Below are positions 1 to 13,152 of a DNA stretch of 64,000 bases, piece by piece (within the stretch, counting starts at the first letter, position 1; the number at the start of each line of letters is the position of its first letter). This DNA is from Sarcophilus harrisii (Eukaryota; Chordata; Mammalia; Dasyuromorphia; Dasyuridae): contig NC_045428.1 in NCBI RefSeq assembly GCF_902635505.1, forward strand, positions 151,725,641-151,789,640, written 5' to 3'. The position numbers and the translations under genes are program-made. Under the pieces are notes generated by a model that saw nothing but the letters and a program-made list of their open reading frames with translations, searched no databases and was not told where the DNA came from.

Positions 1-360
1 GATGATAGCAGTTGTCTCCCAGTTGGCCTTCCTGCCACATGGTTCTCTCCTCATTCCAATCCAGCCTTGGCCCAGCTGCCAAAGCCATTTTTCCTATAGC
101 ATAGATCTGCTCATATTCACTATGAATATTCAAAAAAACCAGACTCCAATATTCCCCCATTACTTCCAGGATACAATATAAAATCCTTTATTTGCCATTT
201 AAAATTCTTCATAACCTGCCCCTTCCTGTTTTTCTAGTCTTTTAACACATTACTGTTTTCTGAGACTCTGATCCAGCCATAATGACCTATTTGCTCTTTT
301 TCACACCCGAAGTCCATACTAACCTATAAAGGTCGACATCTGGAGCACCTTCTACTTCAA
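1..360 (+). repeat. L2 LINE fragment, old
   Basis: The text resembles the 3' half of L2 as I remember it: CTGGCCTTCCTGCC, then a lysine/proline-rich degenerate stretch with CATTTAAAATTCTTCATAA and CTGCCCCTTCCT. Similar text recurs near 62.35-62.77 kb. It is heavily diverged and no reading frame survives. Assigned by recall, not by search. Confidence 0.5.
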
Positions 361-2619
361 ATCATTTCAAATCAAATGCATCTCAGTTTTCTTTTTTCTT
401 TTTTTTTTCTTTTTGTTTCCTCCTACCTGTTCCTCCCCCCTATCCAGTTTTCATGATCTCTATACTCTTGAAGAATGAGGTAACCAAAAAGTCAACTTCA
501 AACTTATTTTGACTATTTCAATTGCGGCTTTGTTTTTTCATTTCAAAACTGAATGGAAAGGGTGGTCCAGAAGGAAATAGCTTCAAATTTCTTATCTCAG
601 ACACTGCTATTTGACAAATTCCTATTCTCTTTAAACTTTGTCCTTAAAATAGCCTCAGCACCTATTGTCATGCCCTAAATCTCATTTTGAGGCTTTTTTT
701 TTTTTTTTTATGAAGCTTATTTTCTAAGTTCTGCTAGGATTCTCTTGATTCTTGAAACTGTACATAAAGGAAGAATTTTTTGTTAGAGTATTAGGCATTA
801 GGGACCTATTTCTGAAGTGGAAATGGAGAGTCTTGAGCCCAGCAAAGATATTGTCTCAAGTCTTACAGAATTCACTCTATAGAAATATACACCAAAGTGA
901 CTCCAGATTTTGATATTAGAAACAAATCAAGTGATTAAGCATTTTTAAAGGAATTTCAATGTACCATGTACTAAGTTCTGGGAATAAGAAAGGCCAAAAT
1001 AGTCCTTATTCTCAAAGGTTGTCCCTCCCTGATTCCAACACAGCATGTTCTTTGTTTTGTTGGCTTTTTGTTTTGTCTTGTGATATAACCTGTATTATTT
1101 TAATCTTTAACTGTGGATCATTTTTCATTTCCTAATCCTTGTTATTAGAAAAATATGATGGATAGAGTTTAAGGCATTTGACATTTAGAAAATTTGTACA
1201 AATGAAGGGATGTTATATGATTACTTTGCAAGATTATAAAATTATCCAAAAATTAAAGAATTTTAGAGCTGAGAGGAACCTCAGGCTATATTTTTTTTAA
1301 AAAATCAAATGTAATTATCACAGAATTTAAAACTAAATGAGAATTTAGAAGTTATTTTGTGTAACTTTTGAGATGAAGAAACAATGTAGAAATTAACAGT
1401 TGTGACCAAAGTCATAGGATAACTTGCTTATATACTAGCATATTGTCTTGATTTTTTTGCCCAAGTATTTCTGGAACTTCATTTATTCATTTATAAAAGG
1501 TTCTGTAGGGATTAGTGTTGCTGTATTTATTACATAATCCAATATACTCTACATTGACTTAGTCCCCATTCTATAGAATATATCTTCTTTTCAGATTTCA
1601 CTATTGTAAACAAATCACTTATACATCCTATTACAACCCAAAGAAAAATAGGTTAATTGAATTAATAAAGGCATGGCAAAACTGGGGAGCATCAAACAAG
1701 ATGTAGTATACATATATCACTTTATAGCATCCTCATCCAAAACCAGGTTTCTCTTCAACCTATAGAGGTCTGACCTATGCATTTGGGCAGCAGAACTACT
1801 TTTTTGCAGGAATTTTTCACAAAATAACAAAAATAAAATGATCAATTAGGATTCATTGTCTATCATAGCAAGTTACTCTATTTCTTCAAATCTTTAAGTG
1901 TTACAGAGTTCCTATGAGTCCATATTGGAAGAACCTAATAAAGGATGTTGTTGGGGTATGCCTTAGGCTCTCTAAAGTCCATAATCAATTTGCTTTTCTT
2001 TCTGATAAATCATACCTAGGAGTCACTATAGGTCATTGTCACCCACTGACCCTCAACTCACATGGTTCAGTTGGAAGCTGTCTGTCTGCATTAGACACAC
2101 TGAGTTTTTGATCATTAGAAAAAGGCTTTCCCTAGGTAACATTAATTCAGAAGGTGCTATTTCTGCCCAAATTCCAATGATTGTGCATCTATACTGTTAT
2201 GTTGTCTCAGTTTGCACTGAGTTCATATCTCTCAGATTCTTAAGTATAACAGGAAATATGGGCATAAAAAATTATAGTGTTGCTTGTTTGGCAAGGTCCT
2301 AGAATATGCCTCTTTACACATTCAATAAATATTTATTGAACAATTAGTAGTCATAATAAATGTGTATTATAGGAAATAAATGCTAGAAATCTCTAATCTA
2401 ACTTATTTCTGGGAAAAATTCAATTTTATTTATTTAAGGTAAAGTTAAATCTTCCTTTTCAGAAGTGGTTTTTCTCTTGGCAAAACCTCTCAAAAGAATA
2501 TAATAATACTTATTTTAATAAAGATAAATGTAGAATCTTGAATTTGGATTTAAGAAGTCCATTTCAGCAATGCATAATGAGAGTTGTATACCTAAATGAT
2601 CAATGTGTAAAATTGACCT

Positions 2620-2633
2620 GGGGGGGGGGGGGG
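2620..2633 (+). repeat. poly(G) run of 14
   Basis: Fourteen consecutive G bases occur in AT-rich surroundings. Long G runs are rare and prone to length error. Confidence 0.9.
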
Positions 2634-3962
2634 TTTGATAAACTACAAACTGAATATGAGCCAAATGTTACTTTAGACAAAAAAAGCTAATGTTCTTCAG
2701 GTATAGTTTGTGAACTAGGCAATAACAAAGAGTTAGTTCAAACTAACTCTTTGGGGAAAATTGCATGAACTTTTTTTATTCCTTTAAGTCAGTAATAATA
2801 ATGTTGAAAACAACAGGGCTAAGGGCAGGACCCTAGAGCATTCCAGTACACTTCTCCTTTGTAGTCTGCTATCAATCCATTAATCAGTACCTTAGGAGGA
2901 TTCATATAGTTCCTGAATTGATCCAAATATCCAATTGTTTAACATGTATTTGGGAAAGTAAACTACCTGGTTCTGTGAACTCAGCACTTAATGCAATCAT
3001 TCTTATCACTGAGGAGTTTATAATTTTCTGAGATTCAGTTTGGCCAGTGAGGGAATTTCTCTTTGACATTTCCTCCTTCTTGATCGGATTAACTGATCAT
3101 GGCCTATTCCTAGAAATCTTGTCAACTGACTAACTGTTGTTTTAATAAAAATTTAGGGAGATTCCATTAGCCAGTGGTCATTGACTTGTGTGATATTTGG
3201 TATAGAAGTCAGACTAATCCTAAGTCTCTTCAGAGATAAGGAATCTGTAGCCCAGGACAGCTTTATAGGAACTCTTAAATATGGATGATACACAAGAGAC
3301 AGTATAGTATAGATGCAAGACCATTGACTTTACAAAAGATATTTCATGATTGTTATATTTTTACCAAATAAAATGGGTACTGTAGCCCATTACTGAAGTA
3401 CTTTTATATATCTTGCTTTTAATAAATTTAGTCAACTTTTATTTCTTTGTATGTTTTCCCAAATTCAACTGACTCCCTGAATCACACCCTCTCTTATAAA
3501 AAAATAAATGAAAGAAAAAAAAACAACCAATACAGAAATTGCCTCTGACAGTGTATGCAATTTTCTGCTCTAGTAATCTCCCATTTCTTTGCCAAGAGGA
3601 GGGTTATTTTCATTTTCTCCTTTCTAGGATCATTATTAGCTTTTCCAGTGTTCAGCTTCCTTTTAGTGAATTTTCTTTTTCATTGCATTGTATAATGTAC
3701 ATTATAATATACATTACATTGGAGGGACAGTTATTTTTAGTTTTATTTATTTCACTTGATATTGGTTCTTGCAATTATTTCCACATTTCTCTTTATTTCT
3801 CATGTCTCTCAATTCAAATTGAACACAAATATTTTATTATATTCATATTCTTAAACTTGTCTAGTCATTCCCCCATTCAATAGACACTCCCTTTGTTTCC
3901 AGTCTTTGTTTCTTTTTGACTTTTTTGAGGTATTTGCCTATTCATAAGGTTTTGGGGTCAAA

Positions 3963-3963
3963 G

Positions 3964-3998
<35 letters not shown>

Positions 3999-4045
3999 TT
4001 GTGTGTGCATGTATGTATAATATATGTGTGCATATACACATATAC
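3963..4045. repeat. (TA)n/(TG)n compound microsatellite
   Basis: A short TA run passes into TG repeats with interruptions and then an ATGTATGT-like tail. Confidence 0.9.
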
Positions 4046-4337
4046 ATCTTTCACCTTTCTTGAATAATTCTAAATTGTTTTCAATAATCTATCTAAATTA
4101 CAGCTGTACCAATAGTATATTAATATTCCTGTCTTTCTGAGTTTTCTCCAATTTTGACTTTTCCTATTTTTTAGATATTTTTGACAAATCATGACGTAAA
4201 AGTTCCAAGTTTTATGTACATTTTTCTTATTAGTGATTTGGATTGCTTTGACTATTTTTTAGTTCAAATTCCTTCTTTTGAAAAGTATACTCTTTAAGTA
4301 TTTATCTGTTGGGAATAGGCTCATAGATTTGTGTCAG

Positions 4338-4349
4338 CTCTCTCTCTCT

Positions 4350-4380
<31 letters not shown>
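4338..4380. repeat. (CT)n/(TA)n microsatellite
   Basis: A CT run of about 14 bases is followed by about 28 bases of alternating TA, then by GATA-like repeats to about 4445. Confidence 0.9.
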
Positions 4381-4385
<5 letters not shown>

Positions 4386-4554
4386 GTTGATATCTATCTA
4401 TCTGTCTATATACCTAAGGTATAGATAGATAGATATATCTAAGGTATAGATACCAGTGTTTAGCAATGATATTTGATATAAAGATTTTCCCAGACTCTAT
4501 CTACATTGATTTTATTGGTACAAAAATATTTGATTTTATATATAATATAATAAT

Positions 4555-4640
4555 AGCTTTTAAACATAATATGTGGCATATGCAACTGGTTTATTGTAAG
4601 TTTACATACATAGATATATTTATTGATATATACACATGAA
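4555..4640 (+). repeat. copy A of an about 85-bp dispersed repeat
   Basis: The segment beginning CTTTTAAACATAATATG and running through ACTGGTTTATTGTAAG matches, with scattered differences, a second copy at 6137-6225 just inside intron 1 of the mini-exon gene. Confidence 0.7.
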
Positions 4641-5990
4641 TATGTAATACATATGCATGTATATTCATATGTGTTTAAATATATGTGCACATATACACAT
4701 GCATATGTGCATATTATTTTTGGAACCCCTAATAATTGCATTGAGGAGTCGATTCATTACTTTTAACCAAAAAAAATTCAAAATAGGAAGAGGTTTTTTT
4801 GAGTGAGCATAACAGAGCAATGTTCTGAAAGAGGCTATGTATGTCATTGCTTCTGCCTCAATTTGAAATTCAGGAGGAATGAATGAGAAGGGGACCTGCA
4901 CTGAAAAGAGTTTTCAGGCAAATTGTGTCCTCAGAAATAAGTGTATTTCTGTTAGGAATGGAAGTGACAACTAAAATGCATTGATAATTTAGGGTAGAGT
5001 GTCAAACTCAAGGCCCACCTGCAAAACTCCCAAGTGTTATCTGAATCAGATTTAAACATAGTTGGGAAATGTTTAACAAAACATTTAGGGAAAATAGATA
5101 ATATTAATTTGTGATTTTCTAAGTCAATGCATGACTTGCAGAGATATATTTCTGTTTGAATTTGGTGTTGACTTAGGTGAGTCTTTATGATAGAATGGTA
5201 ATTCCAAGGGCAGAGTGGTATGAAGGTAAACAGGAGCAAAGTGGTCTTGGATATGCTTGGGATGAGTGGAACAGGAATAGGAGAAGAAGAAAGGGATAAT
5301 CAAAGAAAAAGATCTTCATCTAAAATAAACCAGAATAGCAGGGATTTGGAAAGTAGAAGAGTGGATTATGAGTCTACAAAGTTTAGTTAGTGGATATGCT
5401 TTTAGAAATATAATTTAGAATGTTTAGTGAAAAAGAATGATTGTATGATGTCTTGGTCCTACATGTGTCTTAGGGGATCAAAAAATTCTAATAATGCTAG
5501 ATACAGAGCTACTAATAGGGAAGAATATGAGAATACCTTGCTTGCATGATTTGTGTTTCTGGTGATATCTTTTTGTGTTATTTTGTCTTTCTATTGTATA
5601 TTGACCTATCCAGTTCATTTCTGGCACAGAGAGAAGGATAGTGAAGGGATATTAGCTAAATAACATTTAGCTAGCTTGTGTAATAACGGATATCATAATA
5701 TAAATAATATGTCCATGTTTCACTCTGGAATTGAGGTCACAAGATGGAACATTATTCATAATTGCAATCATAACATACCATACAAAATTTCCTGCAAAAG
5801 AAACTTTGATTCCAAAGACTTCATGCAAGTCATGTGGAGAAGTGCCCTTTTTGCAAGAAGCTGTCAGTCTTCAAGCTCAACATAACTCAGGTCATCTTAG
5901 AGATGGAAGGGCCTTGATAGGTACAAAATAAACCTTCAGACAAAGGATTGCATATGACGTTTCAATGGGAACATTGTGCTCTTAGGTCTT

Positions 5991-5996
5991 TATAAG
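5991..5996 (+). promoter_or_regulatory. TATA box of the mini-exon gene
   Basis: TATAAG lies about 49 bases upstream of the exon 1 ATG. Transcription about 30 bases downstream would start near 6021, giving a 5' UTR of roughly 20 bases. A TATA box with a short leader suits a highly expressed secretory gene; this is inferred from spacing only. Confidence 0.6.
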
Positions 5997-6039
5997 GGAT
6001 TTTGCTCAGAGCTCATATAGCACAGGAGATAGCAACACC

Positions 6040-6118
6040 ATGGGTACTACGAAGATTTTCCTGCTGTTTCTCTCAGTGGCCCTGTTGGCCTTGAGCTCAG
6101 CTCAAAACCCAGACGGGG
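6040..6118 (+). CDS. exon 1: signal peptide
   Basis: The ATG opens 26 codons plus one base, ending at a GTAAGT donor at 6119. The product starts M-G-T-T-K, has a hydrophobic core IFLLFLSVALLALSS and a likely signal peptidase site after SSA, leaving Q-N-P-D-G as the mature N-terminus. LSVALLALSSAQN is, from memory, identical to the leader of human PRB proteins. The ATG context is CACCATGG, a good Kozak match. The frame runs into a stop soon after the donor, so splicing is needed. The exon leaves phase 1 with a G. Confidence 0.85.
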
Positions 6119-9100
6119 GTAAGTAGGGGGACACTGCTTTTAAACATCATATATGACATATACAACTGGTTTATTGTAAGCTTACCTATATAAATATATT
6201 TGTAGATACATATGCACAAATATATAATCTGGGCCATATAACCTGAGGTTCATAATTCAAGTTAAATGACAGGATTTGTCTCAAGCCATCCTTAATGATT
6301 TGGTTACATTGATTTTCACAAAATTGGGTAACAAGAAGTGGTAATATTACTACTTCTACAAAGTAGAACTTTGTACTTTAAGGTTTGCAAAGTACTTTAT
6401 GTGTGTTATCACATGTAGTCTTCACAATAACTGTGGGAGATAGGTGTTATTATTGTCCCCATTTCGCAGATAAGAGGAACTGACTTGCATCTGGGCAGTT
6501 TAGTGGATGAGAATCCTGGTCTTGGAGTTAGAAAGATCTGAGTTCAAATCCAACATTAGACACATAATAGCAATGTTTCCTTGAGTGAATCAGTTAGTCT
6601 CTCAGCCTCAGTTTCCCTATTCATTGTAGTCATTATGTATTTTTGTTTGGGGGAGGTTAATAGCACCTGCTTTCTAAGGTTATTGCAAAAATCAGATAAG
6701 AGAAGCACTTTGTAACTTTAAACCACTATGTAAATGCTAGTAAAGATGAATACCTGGAAACGGAGAGTAATGATGAACTAATAGTGTGGTCATGTTAAAA
6801 TGACTTATTCTCTCTCTCCTTTGCATTTTTTTCAACCAAGTAATTCTCCAGATCAAAAATCCCAAGGCTACTTTGTCATCTTCAATGAAATGCATTGTGC
6901 CTATCTGTGTCTGTTTGTCTGTCTGTCTCTCTCTTTCACTGTGTCTCTTTCTCCCATACTTAAACCTTTGATAGAGTGTTGCTTCAGAAGCAGAAGGAAA
7001 GAATGAGATGCATTATCAAGAACTCTAAAGTTCTCAAATGCCTATTAAAAATTGTATCTGAAAACCAAAATATAGAAAATACTATTTTCATGGACATATT
7101 TTTCACTTTTATGCAAAGCCTCTTCACTTCTTCTAAGAAAGAACTCATCTCAGACCTAGTCTCAAAAATCAGTGACACAGTGGACTACAGACAGAGAACA
7201 AGAAAAGGAAGATTGACAAGATATTTCTATCCTTCCACTGACCTTGAACTAAGGGAGTCAATTTGTATTGATTTCTATTGAGTTGTCCCTTCTTGATTTT
7301 TATCTTGATGTTAAATTCCTAGTAAAATCAAGTTCAAATTATTATCCCTTTTTCTGACCCTGGCTTAGGAAAAACAGTTTAGATTAGTTTCTATCATTTG
7401 TTTTGGGTATTTTTCTTCTAAGTAGATGAAACATAGATGTGTCTGGGGTATTCAAGGAGGACTAGCACCTCTGGTATAAGCATTTGCCAAGTTTTTTGCA
7501 GGACACCTCTGGTCTCCACCTAACACCAAACTATTATCTGTGGCTCCAAGAAGCTGTAGTTCACACACCTTAGTAAAACTGTCTCAGCAGATGGAATAAA
7601 GCATAAAAATCCTCATTGAATTAGAGAAATGCCTACCCTGAGTATGTGAAGATTTCCTCCAACTGGAATGGGGGAATGAGGACGATGTATTCCAATAATC
7701 ATAAAGACAGTTGAAGTAGGCAAAGTGGAGGAGTACCTAGAGCTTGATCAGACATTTAAGAAGCCAAGGTCACCTACTACTTGGTGGGCCATTATCAGTC
7801 CTCTTGATTTTTTCGTTGCCACTTGTCTTTGATGATTCTGGAAGAGAAAGTAAGGCTGACAATTTTGTGCAACTTTGCCTCACTTAAATCCAGTTTACAT
7901 GCAAGTCAAGACATCCCCTGTGAAGTCATTGGCCCTCTTTAAAAAGGAAAGAATGAATAATAACAAGTGGAAGATATATTAGAAGAGTAAAAGGTTTTTG
8001 TTTGCACTTCAACTAACTTTGAAGACTTCCTTTATGTAGAAAACTAGACTGAGAAAATTCTCAATACCAAAAAAATAGGTCACAAATCTCTAGCAAAATT
8101 TGGCAAGTTTTCTAGTTCAGTCATACTGCTTGCACTATGTCCTCCAGGTACCTATTTTTCAATTGATTCTACTGCCATGGTTACCTCCATTATTAAATTA
8201 GAATTCAGGTATGATTAAAATTTTATAACAGAGTCACAGTGGATATTGTGAGATCAGGCTGATCATATCACTATCCAATTTCCTTTACTTCTTAAACTTC
8301 TAGTATTTAATAGGTAATTAAAATTTCAAAAATGGAAGTTAGAAATTCTTTGTTTTATGAATGGATGTATGATGTCTGGCCAAGTAGATGCTTGTATTCC
8401 AGATGGAATTCCCCTGGGATTCATCCCCTTAAACATATATTGCATTTATGTACAACTGAAAATTTTTGAGAGCCATAGAACTCTTGATGTAAATATTACT
8501 TTTCTTTTTTATTTTATTCTTTCCACAGAACCTGTTGCACCTGAACGTAAGTAATTTGTCTATCCCTAAACAGTCTTTCTTTCCTTTTTTTTCCTTGTGG
8601 ATCTTGGAAGCATAAGTGGGAAAGAAAAAGCACCCAAAAGGTTCTATCTAAAATACAAAATAAACCAATGCTACCTCCTGGACATGTTTTTCATTTTTAT
8701 GCAAGACCCATCTCAGACCTCAAAGCTAGTCATACCATTAATTGCAATGAGGGAGTAAAAGAAATAATAGGAAGATTGGGAAAATATTTCTAGATTTTTT
8801 CTCTGATCCCAAATGGAGAGGGCTGATTTGAATTTATTTCTACTAAATTAATTTTCATGTTATTTTCTTTAATATTGTTATAGTAGTGAGGTCAAATAAA
8901 TTCAAATTATCATTTATTTTTCTCACCCTTGTCTAGGAAAGCAGTATAATAAGTTTCCATAAATAATAGGTTCTTCTGAGTAAAGATAGGTAAAATATCT
9001 GTGATGTAAATAAAAGAGGTTAAAATGTATACTTCCACTAACTTTGAAGACTTCATTTAGATAGAAAAAAATGTTTAGAAGGTAGTGCATAAAAAAGGTC

Positions 9101-12100
9101 ACAAATCATCAACAAAATTTAAATAGTGTTTATGTCCAGAGACTCAAGTTAGTTTGGTTTACTTGACATTATTTGCTTTTGAAGGTCTTCTTAGTTGGTA
9201 AAATATCTGTCAAGGAAGGAAAAGAACCTTATGTTTGCACTTCAACTCACTTGAAAAATTCATTTAGATAAACAAAGACCTGAAGAAGTACTCAATGCCC
9301 AAAATTTAGAAGTGCTCCATGTGAAACATATAGATCAAAAACAAAATTCTGCTAGTTTTGTTGAATTTTATTTTCCTAATTCAGTCACTAAGTCCTTTAG
9401 TGACTCTTTTTAACTTTTTCAATTGATTCTATTCACATGGTTATCTCCATACTTTACACAAAATTCAACAGATTTTATATTATAATCACAACAGATATTA
9501 TAAAATCAGACTAATCACACCATTATCTAATTTTGTATCCATTTGGCTTCATTTCCTTCACTATGAAACCTCCAATATTTAATATATTATGAAAATTTCA
9601 AAATGGAAACTAGGAATGTTTTATGTTATGCAATGTCTGGTCAAGTAGATGCTTGTAATTCTTGATGGAATTCCATTGAGATTCATCTCCTTGAGCAGAG
9701 ATTGCACTTATTCTCAACTGAAAGCTCTTGAGATCCTTAGGAAACCGTCCTCAAAAAAATCACTCTTTCCTTTTCTTTTTTCTACCTATAGAACAAGCAA
9801 GCCAGCAGCCTGTTGAACCTGAGCATGAGTAGCTTGTGCAGCTCTAAACAGTCTTTGTTTCCTTTTTCCTTGTGTCCCTAGTTATTGCTTTTCATTATAT
9901 ATCATTTGGCATTTGTATTCTTTAAGATCAGAGAGGGTAATGAACTAAGGACATGGTCAAATCAAAATGCATTATTATCTTTTGCCCAAGCATGTAATCA
10001 CCTTTTTCCAATAGGAGATCTCCTAGATAAAAATTTCAAGGACATTTTGGTGTCTTTGATGAAATAAATCTCGGTTTCTGTCAATCTGTCTATAGCTCTC
10101 TCTATCTTTCTGTCTCTTTCTGTTTGTTATTTCTTAAGTAGACCCTGAAAAGAATTTTTTTCAGATCCTAAAAAGGGAAAGAAAAAAAATATAGTATTCA
10201 GGACCCAAAGAACTAAATGCCTATGCAAAAGAATTGGTTCTGAAACATTAAATGAACAAATGCTACATCCTGGTCATAATTTTCACATTTATGCTAAACC
10301 TCTTCATTTCTTAGAATAGACCTATCTCAGGCCTAGCCTCAAACTAATCACAGCCCTGACTACACAGAGAAAAGAAGATAAGAATAGGAAGATTAGCAAG
10401 CTATTTCAATCACTTTGTGCCTCTGAATTAAGGGAATGCTTTTAGATTGATTTCTATTAATTATTGTGTTTGTTCTTTTCCTTAATATGAGATGAGTAGT
10501 GAGCCTAAGAAAGTCCATTTTGGCTTCACTGTGAAAACTCCAATATTTATTATGAAAGTTTCAAAATGGAAATTAGGAATGTTTTGTTTTATGCAATGTC
10601 TGGCTTTGTAGATGCTGGTATTCCTGATGGAATTCCATTGAGATTCATCTCCTTGAACAGAGATTGCACTTGTTCTCAACTGTAAGCTCTTGAGATCTAT
10701 AGGAAACTGTCTTCAAAAATCACTCTTTCGTTTTATTTTTTCTACCTACAGAACAACCAAGCCAGCAATCTGCTCAACCTGAACATAAGTAGCTTGTCCA
10801 TCTCTAAAGAATCTTTCTTTCCTTTTGCCTTCTGTCCCTGATCATTGCCTTTCTTTTCAGATCATTTGATATTTGTGCTCTTCAAGATCAGAGAGAGTAA
10901 TGAACTAAGGGCCTGTCAAATGCATTACTCTCTCTTGCTCTACCATATAGTCATTTTTTTCCAGAAAAATTCAAGGACGTTTTGATGTCTTTGATGAAAT
11001 AACTCTCGGATTCTGTCACTCTGTCTGTATCTCTCTCTATTTTTCTGTCTCTTTCTGTTTGTTATTTCTTAAATAGATCTTGAAAAGAATTTCCTTGAGA
11101 TCCTAAAAAGGAAAAGAAAAAAATGCAGCATCAAGAACCCAAAGAATTAAATGCCTACGCAAAAGAATTGGTTCTGAAACATTAAATGAACCAATGCTAT
11201 ATCCTGGCCATATTTTTCATATTTATGCTCAGCCTCTTCACTACTGAGAATAGACCTGTAATGTTCTTATTGGTTTTCTGGAAGTCTTGGAGCAGCTTTT
11301 GTTTCAGTAAAGTAATCACCACAATAGCCAGGTGTTAAATCCACATCCTTTATTATCTCCTTCACAGTCTAGTTAGCTTGCCTGGGGCTGGGCAGCTTTC
11401 TGTAGGGCCTTTCAGACCAGTCTTGGTCAGTGGGGGAAGTACAGGAGGCCCCCACAGTAGCGTGAGATGAAGTGAATCTCTCTGAGTCCGAGGGCTTGTG
11501 CTTCAGCCTCCAGCCTCCACAAAGGTGGCCGATGGAATGACTCTGTCTCTCAGTCCCTGCTGGCTGTTATATATATTCTATTATAATTACATTATCATAG
11601 GTTTGAATCTTGTAGAACTATATTAAGTACTAAGTACATGTACTGAAGTGGAGAACTATTAAGCACCATGCTAAACTAGATAACGATTGTCTTGATCATT
11701 TCCACTTAGCACCTTGTAAGAATCCTTGTTTCAAATACAAGAATTCTGGCCCATAACATAGACCTATCTTGGGCCTAGCCTCAAACTAATCACAGCCTTG
11801 ACTACAGAGAAAGAAAAAAGAAAAAAGCAAGCTATTTCAATCGCTTTCTGCCCCTGCATCAAGGGAGTGCTTTTGGATTGATTTATATTAATTACCATAT
11901 TTATTGTATTCCTTAATATGAGATGAGTAGTGAGCCTAAGAAAGTCCAAATTACTTTCTGCTTTTCAATGGGTAAATGAGTAAAATAGTTTGGATTAGTT
12001 TTAATTATTTGCCTTTTGTGTTCTTCTTAGGAGATAAAAGATCTTAAAAGGAAGGAAAATGGATTTATGTTTGTACTACAACTAACCTTAAAAAATTCAT

Positions 12101-13120
12101 TCAGCTAGACCAATGGTGCAAGGAGGTGGTAGTTGCCCAAAATTTGGTCACAGGTTTTAAACAAAACACGATAATTTTTATTGAATAATATTTTTCTAAT
12201 TGAGTCATAAGAACAACTATGTCCTCCAAGTACCATTTTTTTCACTTCATTCTACTGTCATAATTATCTCCATTACTTACCTAGAATTAAAAAGATGATA
12301 AACTATCTTACATCATGGTCACAAAAGAAATTGTGAGATCCATCTAATCAGACCAGTATTTAATTTTCCATCCTTTTTGTCACTATTTCCTTCACTTCTC
12401 ATACCTCCTGTACTTAATATGTTATGACAGCTTTGAAATGAATGGGATAAATTCTACATTTTATGAATGGTCTTGGGCCAGGAGGATGCTTCTATTCTTG
12501 ATAAAAATTCTTTTCAGGCTCTTCAATATGTTGGGCCTGAATATGTTGCCCCATCCACAATCGAAAAGTGAAAATCAAGAATTTTGCTCATCACATTTTT
12601 CTTTTCTTAATTCTACCACAGAGGCCCCAAACCAAGAACCTGCTGCATCTGAATGTAAGTTAAAGTTTATCCTAAAACAGTCTTTCTTTCCATTCTGCTT
12701 ATAATTCCTGTTCCTTGCCTCACATTATAGTACATTTATGCTCTCACAGATCAGTAGCCAGAAAAAGAAGTTAATGATTAACCAGATTCCAGACAGCTTA
12801 AAATAAATTATTCTATCTTTGCTTTACATAAAATGTTCTTTTTCAACCAAGGAATTTCTTGGAACAAAAATCCTAAGGTCACTTTGTCATCTTTAAATAA
12901 ATCATCTCTTTCTCTGTCTGTCTGCCTGTCTCTTTTGTCTGTCAGTTTTCACTGTCTCTTTCTTTTCTATACTTAATCATTCAAAGAACTATTACTTCAG
13001 AAGCAGAAAAAAGGAAATAAAGAAATGTAGTATTCATAACTGTAAAGGTCAAAAGCTTTTTCCAAATATTTGTATCTATACACAAAACAAAGAAATGCTA
13101 CTTAATGGCCAATTTTTCAA

Positions 13121-13152
<32 letters not shown>

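Larger units (their letters stand above)
361..5960. other. intergenic, no gene seen
   Basis: This is AT-rich sequence with only short stop-bounded frames in all six frames and no start, splice or domain signal I can defend. It holds a T-rich stretch near 390-420, the G tract and microsatellites listed separately, and around 2.78-3.06 kb text that may be an old LINE fragment I could not name. It forms the 5' flank of the mini-exon gene. Confidence 0.6.

Noticed and set aside
3539-3883. 114-residue frame upstream of the gene
   Set aside because: AT-rich, low-complexity Phe/Ile/Ser translation without start context, splice sites or homology that I can see.
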